From Candidatus Iainarchaeum sp. (lineage in GTDB: Archaea > Iainarchaeota > Iainarchaeia > Iainarchaeales > JAAZKV01), in assembly GCA_018691995.1 (NCBI GenBank), contig JABHJM010000055.1, positions 1 to 5,699 of the forward strand: a stretch of DNA of 5,699 nucleotides. The letters are read 5' to 3'. This document shows positions 5,197 through 5,699 of the stretch, in pieces (within the stretch, counting starts at the first letter, position 1; each line of letters starts with the position of its first letter). A program made the translations under genes and the position numbers. The notes beneath the pieces were generated by a model. It was given only the letters and a program-made list of their open reading frames with translations. It was not told the DNA's origin and did no database searches.

Positions 5197-5699
5197 TTAA
5201 AGAAATGCATCTGCTTCTTCATCTTGTTTTTTTGTATCAAGAGAATATGTTTTGGCCGCATCTTCTAGAGTTACTTCATGTTTTGAAGGTGAAGATAATC
5301 TTTCTCGTACTTTGAAAAATGTTGGTGCACTAACTGCTTCTCCAACAATCATTGCTTCTCCAACTCTTAACGATGAAATCATATTAGTACTATTACTATC
5401 GAGACCTTCGCTTGATTGTTTTATGTGATCAAGATCGTATGGGTTTGTTACTCTTAAAATTATGTGAGTGTTACAATTTGCTAGTGTTGTTGTATCTAAC
5501 TTTTTTGGTCTTTGTGAAATTAATATTAATGAAGCACAAAACTTTCTACCCTCTCTTGCAATTGTTTGGAGAACTGGTCGAGCTAATGCATATTCACTAG
5601 CTGCTCCTTCTGGAATAAAATTATGTGCCTCTTCAACAAGGAGTGCAAATGGAGGTGCTCGTTTTTGTCTTCTTGCATTAAATAATTTTGATGAAAAAT
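5197..5699 (-). CDS. herA: HerA-type bipolar DNA helicase/translocase ATPase, C-terminal 166 residues, 5' end outside window
   Basis: HerA is a hexameric FtsK/VirB4-like ATPase that drives DNA end resection together with the NurA nuclease and cooperates with Mre11-Rad50. The frame runs open to the right edge of the window, so the Walker A motif is not visible. In the 166 visible residues the Walker B segment FALLVEEAHNFIPEG has the characteristic Glu-Glu-Ala-His (bases 5623-5634). It is followed by IAREGRKF, the SLILISQRP motif (SQRP at 5506-5517), and a THIILRVTNPYDLDHI segment. The tail contains SSLRVGEAMIVGEAVSAPTFFKV, the usual HerA ending in which the LRxGEAxVxG motif precedes a last beta strand. 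It ends with an acidic tail, DEEADAFL. An internal ATG at 5382 lies within the conserved domain and is not the start. The stop TAA directly abuts the asparaginase stop on the other strand, so each transcript must terminate within or beyond its neighbour. Confidence 0.93.
   Translation of the reverse strand, partial: FSSKLFNARRQKRAPPFALLVEEAHNFIPEGAASEYALARPVLQTIAREGRKFCASLILISQRPKKLDTTTLANCNTHIILRVTNPYDLDHIKQSSEGLDSNSTNMISSLRVGEAMIVGEAVSAPTFFKVRERLSSPSKHEVTLEDAAKTYSLDTKKQDEEADAFL

Noticed and set aside
5412..5600. Plus-strand frame with a Leu-rich product opposite herA
   Set aside because: The complement encodes the conserved HerA core including SQRP, so this is antisense shadow.
1..5699. 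CRISPR array, tRNA, rRNA or insertion sequence
   Set aside because: No regularly spaced repeats, no cloverleaf-like segment with a TTC-type T arm, no transposase and no terminal inverted repeats were found. Nearly every base is within a gene supported by homology.

Overview
The window is archaeal chromosomal DNA. It is strongly AT-rich and very tightly packed. It encodes a ribosomal protein S17e and an RNA polymerase subunit K, both found in Archaea and eukaryotes but not Bacteria, together with Rad50 and HerA. Base composition, overlapping gene ends, a short Rad50 and a stripped-down polymerase relative suggest a small-genome DPANN-type lineage (for example Woesearchaeota or Pacearchaeota). 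That placement is inference, not proof.

Layout from left to right: (1) the 3' part of rad50 (+ strand), cut by the left edge before its Walker A motif; (2) a convergent two-gene operon on the minus strand, rpoK then rps17e, whose last stop codon overlaps the rad50 stop in a shared TTAA; (3) a minus-strand gene of 493 codons that I read as a catalytically dead B-family DNA polymerase without exonuclease or thumb domains; (4) a 121-bp divergent promoter region holding two TATA-like boxes, each centred about 26 nt from a start codon, and a perfect 10-bp inverted repeat; (5) a plus-strand type I L-asparaginase with an unusual basic N-terminal extension; (6) the 3' part of herA on the minus strand, whose stop codon directly abuts the asparaginase stop.

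Functionally, the window is bracketed by two components of the archaeal DNA end-resection machinery, Rad50 (partner Mre11) and HerA (partner NurA). They are on opposite strands and separated by about 3.3 kb of other genes. The dead polymerase lies between them. Its palm motif C, normally Asp-x-Asp, reads Asn-Arg-Lys, and the motif B lysine is a phenylalanine, while the motif A aspartate survives. This is the most interesting item in the window. The second is the fusion of a small basic beta-rich module to the asparaginase. No tRNA, rRNA, CRISPR array, insertion sequence or long non-coding stretch is visible.
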